Source of the DNA: Candidatus Thioglobus sp.
Lineage (GTDB): Bacteria; Pseudomonadota; Gammaproteobacteria; PS1; Thioglobaceae
Length of the DNA: 14,422 bases
NCBI GenBank assembly: GCA_003978285.1
Contig: QOAB01000158.1
Coordinates: forward strand, 1 to 14,422
Reading direction: 5' to 3'
Shown here piece by piece: positions 7,065 through 14,009 of this stretch. The position numbers were made by a program, and so were the translations under genes. The notes under the pieces are model-generated. The model searched no databases, was not told where the DNA came from, and saw only the letters and a list, made by a program, of their open reading frames with translations. Position 1 is the stretch's first letter, and every line of letters starts with the position of its first letter.

Positions 7065-7072
7065 ATTATAAT
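7065..7072. promoter_or_regulatory. Shared -10 region for the DUF1538 operon and pabC-mltG
   Basis: The palindromic octamer ATTATAAT gives TATAAT on the plus strand (7067-7072) and on the minus strand (7070 down to 7065). Rightward, transcription would begin near 7079, at or within a couple of bases of the pabC-mltG ATG (7081). Leftward, it would begin near 7058, giving a leader of about 33 bases for the first DUF1538 gene. The -35 regions are poor on both sides (GTTATT at 7044-7049 for the rightward one), so activators or the symmetric -10 alone may drive it. Confidence 0.55.
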
Positions 7073-7080
7073 ACTAGGCT

Positions 7081-8874
7081 ATGAGTCACATCGTATTAAT
7101 TAACGGAAAAAAACAAACTAAGCTCAGTGTGTTTAATCGCCTGACACAATTTGGCGATGGTTTATTTGAAACCTGTTTGGTTAAAGAGGGGCGTTTGTTG
7201 TTATGGAATGAGCATTTTGCGCGACTAGAAAAAGGCCGTGTTCAGCTTAAAATTAACCCCATTAGTGAAAAACAATGGCTAAAAGATATTGTTAAAGCAC
7301 TATCGATAGCTAAGCTAGATCAGGCAGTAGTGAAGGTGATGCTTTCTCGTGGTGAAAGCAAACGAGGCTATGGATTTGAGACAGATATTAAACCAACTCG
7401 TATTATTATTGTATCTTCAGTGCCAGAACAAACACTTAAGCAGTGTACATTAACCACGTGTCAAAGTGGTTATGCAACCAATCAATTGTTGTCTAATATT
7501 AAGCACTGTAATCGTCTTGAGCAAATATTGGCCAGAACAGACATGCATAGTGATGAATGTATTATGCTGGATGATAATGGCTATGTTATTTCAGTAACGC
7601 AGGGTAATATTTTCGGGTTAAAGTCCGGTGTGCTACTAACGCCAGGTTTAGATGAGTGCGGTATTGAGGGTACACGCCGTTCAGCAGTGTTAAAAATAGC
7701 GGCTGATTTAGGTTTGCAAGTTAATGTGGGCGCAATCACACTACAAGAATTGTGCGAATGTGATGAAGTATTTATTACCAATAGCGTGATTGGTATTAAA
7801 CCAATTACAAAAATTAATGACAAAGTGTTTATTCAGCAAAAAGCAACACAGAAAATAGCACATGCTTTTAATCGCTATATTTCAAAGCGAAAGAATGTGA
7901 TTTTATTAAAATCTAAAAAACCTTATTTTAAAATTCTGTTAGCATCGATTGTTACACTAATATTGGCTTGGGCTTATTGGGCAAACATGATTAAAACCGT
8001 CGAGTCTTTTGTTTATCAATTACCCAAGGGTGCTAATATTACCTCAACAGCAGAGGACCTTAAAAGCTATGGTTTGATTCATTCAAGCTATTTTTTAGTA
8101 ACTGCGGCCAAAGCGCTTGATCTTGAATTAAAACTTAAATCTGGTTATTATGATATACATCCAAATATGGGTGTGATTGAGTTGTTAGGGAACTTTTCGG
8201 CGGCGAAAGTGGCCAATCGAAACATTACCTTGATTGAAGGCGAAACTGTATCCCATTACTATCAACAGTTGCTTAACACCAAGTCGTTGGAATCCAGTGG
8301 TTCGTTAAATGAGACCATGCGTTTAGCGGGCATTAAAAAGCCTTATGAAGGCTATTTTTGGCCAGATACTTATCAGATTAATTATGGTGATAGTATTGCC
8401 AGTGTGTTTAAAAGAGCGCATCAAATGATGCAAGAGAAGCTAAGTATTGAATGGCAAGGGCGTGATAAGGAACTAAATTTAAAGAGTGCAGATGAAGCAC
8501 TGGTATTGGCGTCCTTGATTGAGAAAGAAACCGCACACAATGAGGAAAAATCAAAAATAGCAGGTGTGTTTATGCGTCGCTTAAAGAAAGGCATGCGCCT
8601 GCAAACCGATCCTAGTGTCGTGTATGCTTTGGGCAGTCGATATCAAGGCTCACTCAGTAAGCAAGATTTGAAATTTGACAGTCCTTATAACACCTATCGA
8701 CACAAAGGACTGCCACCGACAGCGATTGGCTCTGTTGGTCAGACTTCATTGCGGGCGGCTATGCACCCGGCTCCGGGTGATACCTTGTATTTTGTTGCAA
8801 AAAAAGATGGCAGTCATGCCTTTGCAAAAACTTACAAACAGCACCGACTTAATATCAAAAAGTATCTAAAATAA
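7081..8874 (+). CDS. pabC-mltG: Fused aminodeoxychorismate lyase (PabC) and endolytic murein transglycosylase (MltG)
   Basis: One 597-residue frame holds two full proteins that are separate neighbours in E. coli. Residues 1 to about 265 are a fold-type IV PLP enzyme, PabC, which turns 4-amino-4-deoxychorismate into p-aminobenzoate and pyruvate for folate. The PLP lysine is K141 in NIKHCNRLEQIL, as in E. coli (KTLNRLEQVL). A short basic linker (268-281) leads to one transmembrane helix (about 282-301) and then MltG/YceG. MltG cuts nascent glycan strands from the periplasmic side; its catalytic glutamate is E481 in SLIEKETA, followed by RLQTDPSVVYALG. The topology is consistent, because MltG normally has its N-terminus in the cytoplasm. 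No stop or strong internal start separates the halves; a GTG at 7897 (codon 273) is the only plausible one. tmk follows after five bases. A consensus -10 ends 8 bases before the ATG and there is no Shine-Dalgarno, so the mRNA is probably leaderless. Confidence 0.9.
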   Translation: MSHIVLINGKKQTKLSVFNRLTQFGDGLFETCLVKEGRLLLWNEHFARLEKGRVQLKINPISEKQWLKDIVKALSIAKLDQAVVKVMLSRGESKRGYGFETDIKPTRIIIVSSVPEQTLKQCTLTTCQSGYATNQLLSNIKHCNRLEQILARTDMHSDECIMLDDNGYVISVTQGNIFGLKSGVLLTPGLDECGIEGTRRSAVLKIAADLGLQVNVGAITLQELCECDEVFITNSVIGIKPITKINDKVFIQQKATQKIAHAFNRYISKRKNVILLKSKKPYFKILLASIVTLILAWAYWANMIKTVESFVYQLPKGANITSTAEDLKSYGLIHSSYFLVTAAKALDLELKLKSGYYDIHPNMGVIELLGNFSAAKVANRNITLIEGETVSHYYQQLLNTKSLESSGSLNETMRLAGIKKPYEGYFWPDTYQINYGDSIASVFKRAHQMMQEKLSIEWQGRDKELNLKSADEALVLASLIEKETAHNEEKSKIAGVFMRRLKKGMRLQTDPSVVYALGSRYQGSLSKQDLKFDSPYNTYRHKGLPPTAIGSVGQTSLRAAMHPAPGDTLYFVAKKDGSHAFAKTYKQHRLNIKKYLK

Positions 8875-8879
8875 AACCC

Positions 8880-9497
8880 ATGGAAAGAGGAAAATTTATC
8901 ACTATTGACGGGGTTGAAGGTGCCGGAAAAAGCACTCAAATTACCTTTATTTGTGACTACTTAAAAGCCAAAGGTGTTAAGGTTATTTTGACACGTGAGC
9001 CCGGCGGTACAGACGTAGGTGAGAAAATTCGAACACTCTTATTGAGCAATTCAACAGGGAAAATGCATGCTGATACAGAGCTAATGTTGATGTTTGCAGC
9101 AAGAAACGAGCACATTCAAAATAAAATCATGCCTGCTTTAGGGCGAGGTGATTGGGTGTTAAGTGATCGCTTTACTGATGCTTCTTATGCGTATCAGGGC
9201 GGTGGTAGAGGTTTGGATGTTGAACGTATTGCACAATTAGAACAATGGGTGCTGCAAGACTTCACCCCGGATATGACATTACTATTAGATGTACCGGTTG
9301 AAATTGGCATGTCCCGAGTAGAATCACGAGGCAAGAAAGACCGAATCGAGCTTGAGGCTACAGATTTTTTTAACCGAGTTAGGCAAGCTTATATCGACCG
9401 ATCTGAGCAGTTTCCAGAGCGCATTAAGTTGATTGATTCTTCACAGACGGTAGAACACACCAAACAACAGATTAAAGTTATTTTGGATTTACTATGA
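8880..9497 (+). CDS. tmk: Thymidylate kinase
   Basis: Converts dTMP to dTDP with ATP, an essential step of dTTP synthesis in the cytosol. The 205-residue length is typical. Visible motifs are the P-loop GVEGAGKST (11-19), the dTMP-binding TREPGGT, the DR motif in LSDRFTDASYAYQGGGRG and the arginine-containing LID region near ESRGKKDR. It starts five bases after the pabC-mltG stop with no convincing ribosome site, so it is probably translated by coupling. It overlaps holB by four bases. This mltG-tmk-holB order is the usual gammaproteobacterial one. Confidence 0.95.
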   Translation: MERGKFITIDGVEGAGKSTQITFICDYLKAKGVKVILTREPGGTDVGEKIRTLLLSNSTGKMHADTELMLMFAARNEHIQNKIMPALGRGDWVLSDRFTDASYAYQGGGRGLDVERIAQLEQWVLQDFTPDMTLLLDVPVEIGMSRVESRGKKDRIELEATDFFNRVRQAYIDRSEQFPERIKLIDSSQTVEHTKQQIKVILDLL

Positions 9498-10525
9498 TGC
9501 TGCCTTGGCATAAATCTGCCTTTACAAAGTTGAGTCAGATGATTGATCAAAATCATCTGCCACACGCATTGCTAATTACTGGCATGCCGCAGATGGGTAA
9601 GTTTGAATTGATGCAGCAATTGGTGCAAACTTTATTATGCCATGATCAATCTTGCGGTGAGTGCTCTGTGTGCCGTGCTATTGCCAAAGATAACCCAAAA
9701 GAAACACTAGAAATATCAACATTGATCCGCAGATCGCACTATCCGAACATGGTGTATTGTCGAACCGAATTTAATGATCGAGGCGTAGAATCAAAAAATA
9801 TTCGCATTAATCAAATCCGTGCCTTTTGTGAGGCGCTAAATAAAACCGCTGATGATTTACAAATTGGCGTGTTGTTCTATGCAGATCAAATGAATGTGAG
9901 CGCGGCTAATAGTTTGTTAAAAACATTAGAAGAGCCTCGAGACAATACGCTGATTATTTTATTGGCACACAACCCTAAGAATTTGCCAGCAACTATTTTG
10001 TCCCGCTGTCAAAGCGTACACCTTTCTCCAGCCTATGATGAGGCAACGCAAACCTGGCTTGAAGATCATATTAGTCAAACGCAAAATGCAGATTTTGACG
10101 TAGCACAATTATTAGAAAACACGCATGGTGTTCCTTTTAAGGTGCTTTCAGAGCTTTCTGGTGATGGGTTTATTCATTATCAAAATTGGCAAAATCAATT
10201 ATTAGACATGGTGGCACATCCAATCACACTAAGCCAAGTGCAAGATTTTGAAGGCAACGAAGTCGCAGTTTTGAATTGCTTACAAAATTTGGTAATTGAG
10301 GGTATCCGGTTGAAGTCGTTAGGCCATGAAGGTGGCTTGGTTGAGCTAAATCAAGTAGTAAAAACAGTAAGACCAGATTTTTTGTTTAGATTGTTAGACG
10401 ATATTTATCAAGCGATTAATTTATCAAAAACCACCGTGAATATTAAATTATTATTGGATAATGTTTTGATTGTGTGGTCACACATTACACATTTAAAACG
10501 CTACCCGCAAATTACTAGAACATAA
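9494..10525 (+). CDS. holB: DNA polymerase III subunit delta' (clamp loader)
   Basis: Delta' is the stator of the clamp-loader complex that loads the beta clamp on primed DNA. The 343-residue protein has the AAA+ layout: a degenerate Walker A, GMPQMGKF (30-37), that lacks the usual serine/threonine, as is normal for non-hydrolysing delta'; a zinc-binding cluster C49-C54-C57-C60; NSLLKTLEEP (139-148); and the SRC motif (170-172) that supplies the arginine finger. Between the zinc cluster and the conserved IRINQIR helix there is an insertion of roughly a dozen residues relative to E. coli. The C-terminal part is the less conserved collar domain. The ATG overlaps the tmk stop (ATGA). The hemL ribosome site overlaps the end of this gene. 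Confidence 0.92.
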   Translation: MMLPWHKSAFTKLSQMIDQNHLPHALLITGMPQMGKFELMQQLVQTLLCHDQSCGECSVCRAIAKDNPKETLEISTLIRRSHYPNMVYCRTEFNDRGVESKNIRINQIRAFCEALNKTADDLQIGVLFYADQMNVSAANSLLKTLEEPRDNTLIILLAHNPKNLPATILSRCQSVHLSPAYDEATQTWLEDHISQTQNADFDVAQLLENTHGVPFKVLSELSGDGFIHYQNWQNQLLDMVAHPITLSQVQDFEGNEVAVLNCLQNLVIEGIRLKSLGHEGGLVELNQVVKTVRPDFLFRLLDDIYQAINLSKTTVNIKLLLDNVLIVWSHITHLKRYPQITRT

Positions 10526-10530
10526 AGGAG
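10524..10530 (+). promoter_or_regulatory. Ribosome-binding site setting the hemL start
   Basis: AAAGGAG is seven bases before the hemL ATG at 10538. Another ATG at 10533 is only two bases from this site and would encode two codons (ATG GCA TGA) whose stop overlaps the true start. The spacing favours the ATG at 10538. Confidence 0.75.
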
Positions 10531-10537
10531 TTATGGC

Positions 10538-11821
10538 ATGAGCCAATCAGACAATTTATTTGAACAAGCAAAAACCGTTATTCCAGGGGGTGTCAACTCT
10601 CCGGTACGTGCTTTTAATGGCGTGGGTGGAAACCCAATTTTCTTCACCAAAGGTGAGGGCGCTTATTTATTTGATGCAGATGGTAAAAAATATATTGACT
10701 ATGTCGCCTCATGGGGGCCAATGATTTTAGGTCATGCAAATCAAGCAGTGGTTAATGCGGTTAAAGAAACCTTGGAAAAAGGTTTGGGCTTTGGCGCACC
10801 GACTGAAATTGAAACCACCTTGGCGAAAAAAGTATGCGAATTGGTACCATCAATTGAACTGGTGCGCATGGTAAGCTCAGGCACTGAAGCTACCATGAGC
10901 GCTATTCGGTTGGCACGTGGCTTTACCGGTAGAGACAAAATTGTAAAGTTTGAAGGTTGTTATCACGGCCATTCAGATTCGCTATTGGTTAAAGCGGGTT
11001 CAGGCGCATTAACGCTTGGCGTACCAACCTCGCCAGGCGTGCCTGCGGCATTGGCTGAGCATACACTAACATTAGAATATAACAATGTTGATCAAGTGCG
11101 TGAAGTGCTAAGTGAAGTTGGCGATGAAGTGGCTTGTATTATTGTTGAACCTGTTGCTGGCAATATGAACTGCATCCCACCAGTTGATGGATTTTTGCAA
11201 GGGTTGCGCGAAGTTTGTGATGCTCATGGTGTGGTACTTATTTTTGACGAAGTAATGACTGGCTTTCGTGTTGCACTTGGCGGTGCACAAGCTTATTATG
11301 GCGTAAAGCCAGATTTAACCACCTTAGGTAAAGTGATTGGCGGCGGACTACCGGTAGGTGCCTTTGGCGGTAAGCGTGAAATTATGGAATACATTGCACC
11401 ACTTGGACCCGTGTATCAAGCAGGCACACTTTCAGGCAATCCGATGTCGATGTCAGCAGGTTTGGCGATGTTAAATGCCTTGTCAGATGACGTGAATTTT
11501 TATCAAAATTTGAACGAAAAAGTACAAATGTTAACTGACGGAATTTTGGCCCAGGCCCAGGCTAATAATATTGGCATGACGGCTAATGTGGTGGGCGGTA
11601 TGTTTGGTTTATTCTTTACTGATTCAGATTCTGTTACCAACTTTGATGAAACTTCTGCGTGCGATGTTGAACGTTTTAAGAAGTTCTATCATTTAATGCT
11701 GGAAGAAGGTATCTATATGGCGCCTTCTGCTTATGAAGCGGGCTTTGTGTCAAGCGCACACAGTGCTGAGGATATTCAAGCGACGATTGATGCAACAGGG
11801 CGCGTATTTGCTAAATTATGA
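10538..11821 (+). CDS. hemL: Glutamate-1-semialdehyde 2,1-aminomutase
   Basis: A PLP enzyme of the class-III aminotransferase fold that isomerises glutamate-1-semialdehyde to 5-aminolevulinate, the entry to haem, sirohaem and other tetrapyrroles by the C5 pathway. The 427-residue length is standard. Key regions are the N-terminal [11 protein letters not shown] (16-26), [15 protein letters not shown] (113-127), YHGHSD (142-147), the PLP aspartate in FDEVMTGFR (236-244) and the catalytic lysine K265 in [21 protein letters not shown] lies beyond it. It has a strong ribosome site and overlaps the next gene by four bases, so the phosphoribohydrolase-like gene downstream is translationally coupled. 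In sulfur oxidisers this pathway also supplies sirohaem; the link here is inference only. Confidence 0.96.
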   Translation: MSQSDNLFEQAKTVIPGGVNSPVRAFNGVGGNPIFFTKGEGAYLFDADGKKYIDYVASWGPMILGHANQAVVNAVKETLEKGLGFGAPTEIETTLAKKVCELVPSIELVRMVSSGTEATMSAIRLARGFTGRDKIVKFEGCYHGHSDSLLVKAGSGALTLGVPTSPGVPAALAEHTLTLEYNNVDQVREVLSEVGDEVACIIVEPVAGNMNCIPPVDGFLQGLREVCDAHGVVLIFDEVMTGFRVALGGAQAYYGVKPDLTTLGKVIGGGLPVGAFGGKREIMEYIAPLGPVYQAGTLSGNPMSMSAGLAMLNALSDDVNFYQNLNEKVQMLTDGILAQAQANNIGMTANVVGGMFGLFFTDSDSVTNFDETSACDVERFKKFYHLMLEEGIYMAPSAYEAGFVSSAHSAEDIQATIDATGRVFAKL

Positions 11822-12408
11822 AGATTGATGTTGTTGAGTCAGAGCTGAATGAGGCGCAAACTGTGCTCGAGAAGTTTGATAATAACATCACTATTTTTGG
11901 TTCTTCACGCATCGCCCAAGATGACCCTTTAGCCCAAAAAGCTTATCAACTGGGCAAGTCTTTATCTGATGCCGGATTTAATGTTTTAACCGGTGCTGGG
12001 CCTGGCATTATGCAAGCAGCTAATCACGGCGCATTTGAGGGAAAATCTAAAAGTATTGGTTTAAATATTAAGCTACCGAAAGAGCAATCACCAAATTTGT
12101 ATTTGGACGAGTGTTTGTTATTTGAACATTTTTTTACTCGTAAAGTCATGTTAATTAAACACGCTGATGCTTGTGTATTTTTTCCGGGCGGATTTGGCAC
12201 TGCTGATGAGTTGATGGAAATATTAACGTTAGTGCAAACAAGAAAAGGTAAACAGATTAAAATTTTGTTATTTGATTCAGCGTTTTGGACACCTTTAATG
12301 AATTGGTTTAAAACTTTAGAAAATAATCAGTATATTAATTCAACAGACTTAGGATCATTTGAACTAGTCGATAGTGTTGAGCAAATATTAGAGACACTCG
12401 AGGCATAA
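11818..12408 (+). CDS. LOG-family (TIGR00730) nucleotide 5'-monophosphate phosphoribohydrolase-like protein
   Basis: A cytosolic Rossmann-type protein of 196 residues. Its motifs are those of the Lonely Guy/lysine-decarboxylase-like family: GSSR (28-31), [13 protein letters not shown] (59-71), the arginine-lysine pair R108-K109 in HFFTRKVML, and PGGFGTADE (123-131) with the active-site glutamate. Known members split nucleoside monophosphates into base and ribose-5-phosphate; some make cytokinins. The old label lysine decarboxylase is not justified. Its ATG overlaps the hemL stop and the HAD gene follows after one base, so it sits in the middle of a coupled three-gene string. Exact substrate not predictable. 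Confidence 0.87.
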   Translation: MKIDVVESELNEAQTVLEKFDNNITIFGSSRIAQDDPLAQKAYQLGKSLSDAGFNVLTGAGPGIMQAANHGAFEGKSKSIGLNIKLPKEQSPNLYLDECLLFEHFFTRKVMLIKHADACVFFPGGFGTADELMEILTLVQTRKGKQIKILLFDSAFWTPLMNWFKTLENNQYINSTDLGSFELVDSVEQILETLEA

Positions 12409-12409
12409 T

Positions 12410-13063
12410 ATGGCATTGGCAATTTTTGATTTGGACAAAACCCTAATTGGTGGAGACAGTGATTTTCTCTGGGGTGAATTCATGAGTGAAATTGGTGCGG
12501 TAGATGGTGACACTTACCAAGTTAAAAATCAATATTTTTTTGATCAGTATGCGTTAGGAAAACTTGATATTAATGAATATTTAGAATTCTGTTTGGCGCC
12601 ATTATCTCAACACCCTCTTGCTACATTGGATGAGTGGCACCAGCAATTTATGCTGTCAAAGATAGACTCTATTTTGTTACCTAAAGCACAGGCAGTAGTC
12701 GATGCGCATCGAGATAAAGGCGATACCTTGTTAGTCATTACTGCGACTAATCGTTTTGTAACAGCGCCTATTGTGGCGAAATATGGTATTGAAAATTTAC
12801 TCGCCACTGAGCCCGAAATTAAAGATGGGCAATACACAGGAAAAGTGGCAGGTGAGCCTTGTTTTCAGTCAGGTAAGATTGGCCATCTTAATCAGTGGTT
12901 AGCCAAAACTGGCGAAAGTATTGAAGGCGCTAGTTTTTATTCAGACTCACACAACGACTTACCAATGCTAGAGTTAGTAGATTATCCTGTGGTGGTAAAT
13001 GGGGATAATCAGTTGATTCAAGTGGCTGCTGACAGAGGCTGGCCAAACTTAGATTGGCACTAA
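12410..13063 (+). CDS. HAD-IB family phosphatase (SerB-like, TIGR01490 type)
   Basis: A cytosolic haloacid-dehalogenase-type phosphatase of 217 residues. All four motifs are present: D7-L-D9-K-T (nucleophile and acid), T111 in ITATNRF, K156 in FQSGKIGHL, and D179/D183 in YSDSHNDLPML. A helical cap between residues about 15 and 85 places it in subclass IB with phosphoserine phosphatase. The start MALAIFDLDKTLIGGDSDF matches a conserved hypothetical subgroup often annotated only as HAD-IB hydrolase; substrate is unresolved (phosphoserine and histidinol-phosphate are possible). It begins one base after the stop of the LOG-family gene with GAGG upstream, and ends 12 bases before a hairpin terminator. 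Confidence 0.87.
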   Translation: MALAIFDLDKTLIGGDSDFLWGEFMSEIGAVDGDTYQVKNQYFFDQYALGKLDINEYLEFCLAPLSQHPLATLDEWHQQFMLSKIDSILLPKAQAVVDAHRDKGDTLLVITATNRFVTAPIVAKYGIENLLATEPEIKDGQYTGKVAGEPCFQSGKIGHLNQWLAKTGESIEGASFYSDSHNDLPMLELVDYPVVVNGDNQLIQVAADRGWPNLDWH

Positions 13064-13075
13064 AACTCAGACAAT

Positions 13076-13102
13076 AAAAAACCTCCTTTCGGAGGTTTTT
13101 TT
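13076..13102. terminator. Bidirectional rho-independent terminator between convergent genes
   Basis: CCTCC (13082-13086), loop TTTC and GGAGG (13091-13095), with six A before and seven T after. It lies between the stops of the HAD gene (plus) and dsrE2 (minus), 12 and 21 bases away respectively, and can end transcription from both sides. Confidence 0.88.
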
Positions 13103-13123
13103 AAACACTCTTCAAGAAATGAA

Positions 13124-13639
13124 TTACATGTATAAGTGGTGATTACCAGTTGAAGCTTCTTCAAAGTAGGTTGCAGCGCCAGCGAACTCAATACCATCAA
13201 TAAAATCCTCTTTATTGTAGCCGAATAATTCAACTGTCATTTCACAAGCAATGAATTTAACATCAAATTCTTGACACATAGAACGAAGATCTTCTAGCTT
13301 AGCCACGCCGTGTTTAGCCATGGTTTTTTTCATTAACCAAGTTACTAGGGACTCAGCACCAGGAATGTTCCATAAAATAGTTGGAATTTTAGGACCAAAG
13401 TCAATGTTTTGTAACCATTTTGGGCCAAAAGGCATTTTCATTGGCATGCCCGGGTTTCCTAATGGAGTTACTTTAAGTTTTGATGTATCTTTTAATAAAA
13501 GATTTAAGCCATAAAATGTAAAGAAGATGGTTACTTCTTTATCCATTGCAACGCCCGTAGAGGCGATAATGAATGGCGGGAAACCCCAATCAAAAGTACC
13601 TTTAGTAGCGATAATCGTCATTTTATTGTTATCTGACAT
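13124..13639 (-). CDS. dsrE2: DsrE2-type DsrE/DsrF-like sulfur-trafficking protein
   Basis: A 171-residue member of the DsrE/F/H-like superfamily, close to the DsrE2 branch. In sulfur oxidisers these proteins pass sulfane sulfur between TusA, rhodaneses and the oxidation machinery through cysteine persulfides. Features are the N-terminal MTIIATKGTFDWGFPP, a hydrophobic segment VTIFFTFYGLNLLL (36-49) that may contact or enter the membrane, and C122 and C132 in a C-x9-C arrangement, with C132 in FIACEMTVELFG; C132 fits the conserved persulfide-carrying position. It follows tusA by 28 bases with its own AGGGG ribosome site, so the pair is an operon. A rhodanese gene, often found with them, is not in the window. 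DsrE2 versus another DsrE subtype is inferred from length and motif. Confidence 0.82.
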   Translation of the reverse strand: MSDNNKMTIIATKGTFDWGFPPFIIASTGVAMDKEVTIFFTFYGLNLLLKDTSKLKVTPLGNPGMPMKMPFGPKWLQNIDFGPKIPTILWNIPGAESLVTWLMKKTMAKHGVAKLEDLRSMCQEFDVKFIACEMTVELFGYNKEDFIDGIEFAGAATYFEEASTGNHHLYM

Positions 13640-13667
13640 GTGTATTCCCCTCTAGCGTTTCTTCTGT

Positions 13668-13892
13668 CTAAACTTTCTCTATAGTGAAAACGTATTTACC
13701 ACCGTCTTCAACAGTAGACATCAATTTATTGCCTGTTTGGTTACAAAAAGCTTCAATATCTTTTACTGAACCAGCATCAGTTGAAATTACATCTAAGATT
13801 TTTCCAGCATCCATTTTAGAAAGTGCTTTCTTAGTTTTTAAAATTGGTAATGGGCAGTTTAAGCCTGATGCGTCTAAAGTTTCGTCAGCCAT
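13668..13892 (-). CDS. tusA: TusA-family sulfur carrier protein
   Basis: A 74-residue full-length TusA. The persulfide-carrying cysteine is C13 in the family signature LNCPLPILKTK (CPxP at 13-16), at the start of the first helix. TusA carries sulfane sulfur for tRNA thiolation and, in sulfur oxidisers, to or from DsrE-type proteins and the heterodisulfide-reductase-like or Dsr systems. The adjacency to dsrE2 points to the dissimilatory role. AAGGAG is nine bases upstream of the ATG. A good sigma70 promoter lies about 75 bases upstream, giving a leader near 69 bases. Confidence 0.93.
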   Translation of the reverse strand: MADETLDASGLNCPLPILKTKKALSKMDAGKILDVISTDAGSVKDIEAFCNQTGNKLMSTVEDGGKYVFTIEKV

Positions 13893-13967
13893 GATAGGGA
13901 CTCCTTGTAAATTATAATTTGAATTGTAATTAATAAAAACATATTAGATTAACTAATAAGTTCGGCT

Positions 13968-13996
13968 ATTTTAATCGTTCAGTACCCAATAGTCAA
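13968..13996 (-). promoter_or_regulatory. Sigma70-type promoter of tusA-dsrE2
   Basis: Read on the minus strand, TTGACT (13996-13991), a 17-base spacer and TAAAAT (13973-13968) match the consensus well. Transcription would start near 13961. The promoter occupies the same DNA as the -35 region of the rightward bepA gene, so the two are expected to compete. Confidence 0.65.
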
Positions 13997-13997
13997 A

Positions 13998-14003
13998 TAT
14001 AAT
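13998..14003 (+). promoter_or_regulatory. -10 box of the bepA-like gene (predicted leaderless start)
   Basis: A perfect TATAAT ends six bases before the ATG at 14010, so the first transcribed base would fall at or next to the start codon. No Shine-Dalgarno and only a poor -35 (TCGTTC, 13975-13980) are visible. Confidence 0.5.
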
Positions 14004-14009
14004 GAGTTC

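Noticed and set aside
9584..9605. Broken Walker A of HolB (GKF instead of GK followed by S/T) as a sign of gene decay
   Set aside because: Delta' subunits normally have a degenerate, non-hydrolysing P-loop; the SRC motif and zinc cysteines are intact.
10533..10541. Two-codon upstream ORF (ATG GCA TGA) overlapping the hemL start
   Set aside because: It is only two bases from the Shine-Dalgarno, too close for efficient initiation; most likely chance.
11547..11562. Short tandem repeat (GGCCCA twice) within hemL
   Set aside because: Two copies only, encoding an Ala-Gln repeat in a normal variable region; no wider array.
11818..12408. Lysine decarboxylase annotation for the LOG-family gene
   Set aside because: The PGGFGTADE motif marks phosphoribohydrolase-like proteins of the TIGR00730 group; no PLP-enzyme feature is present.
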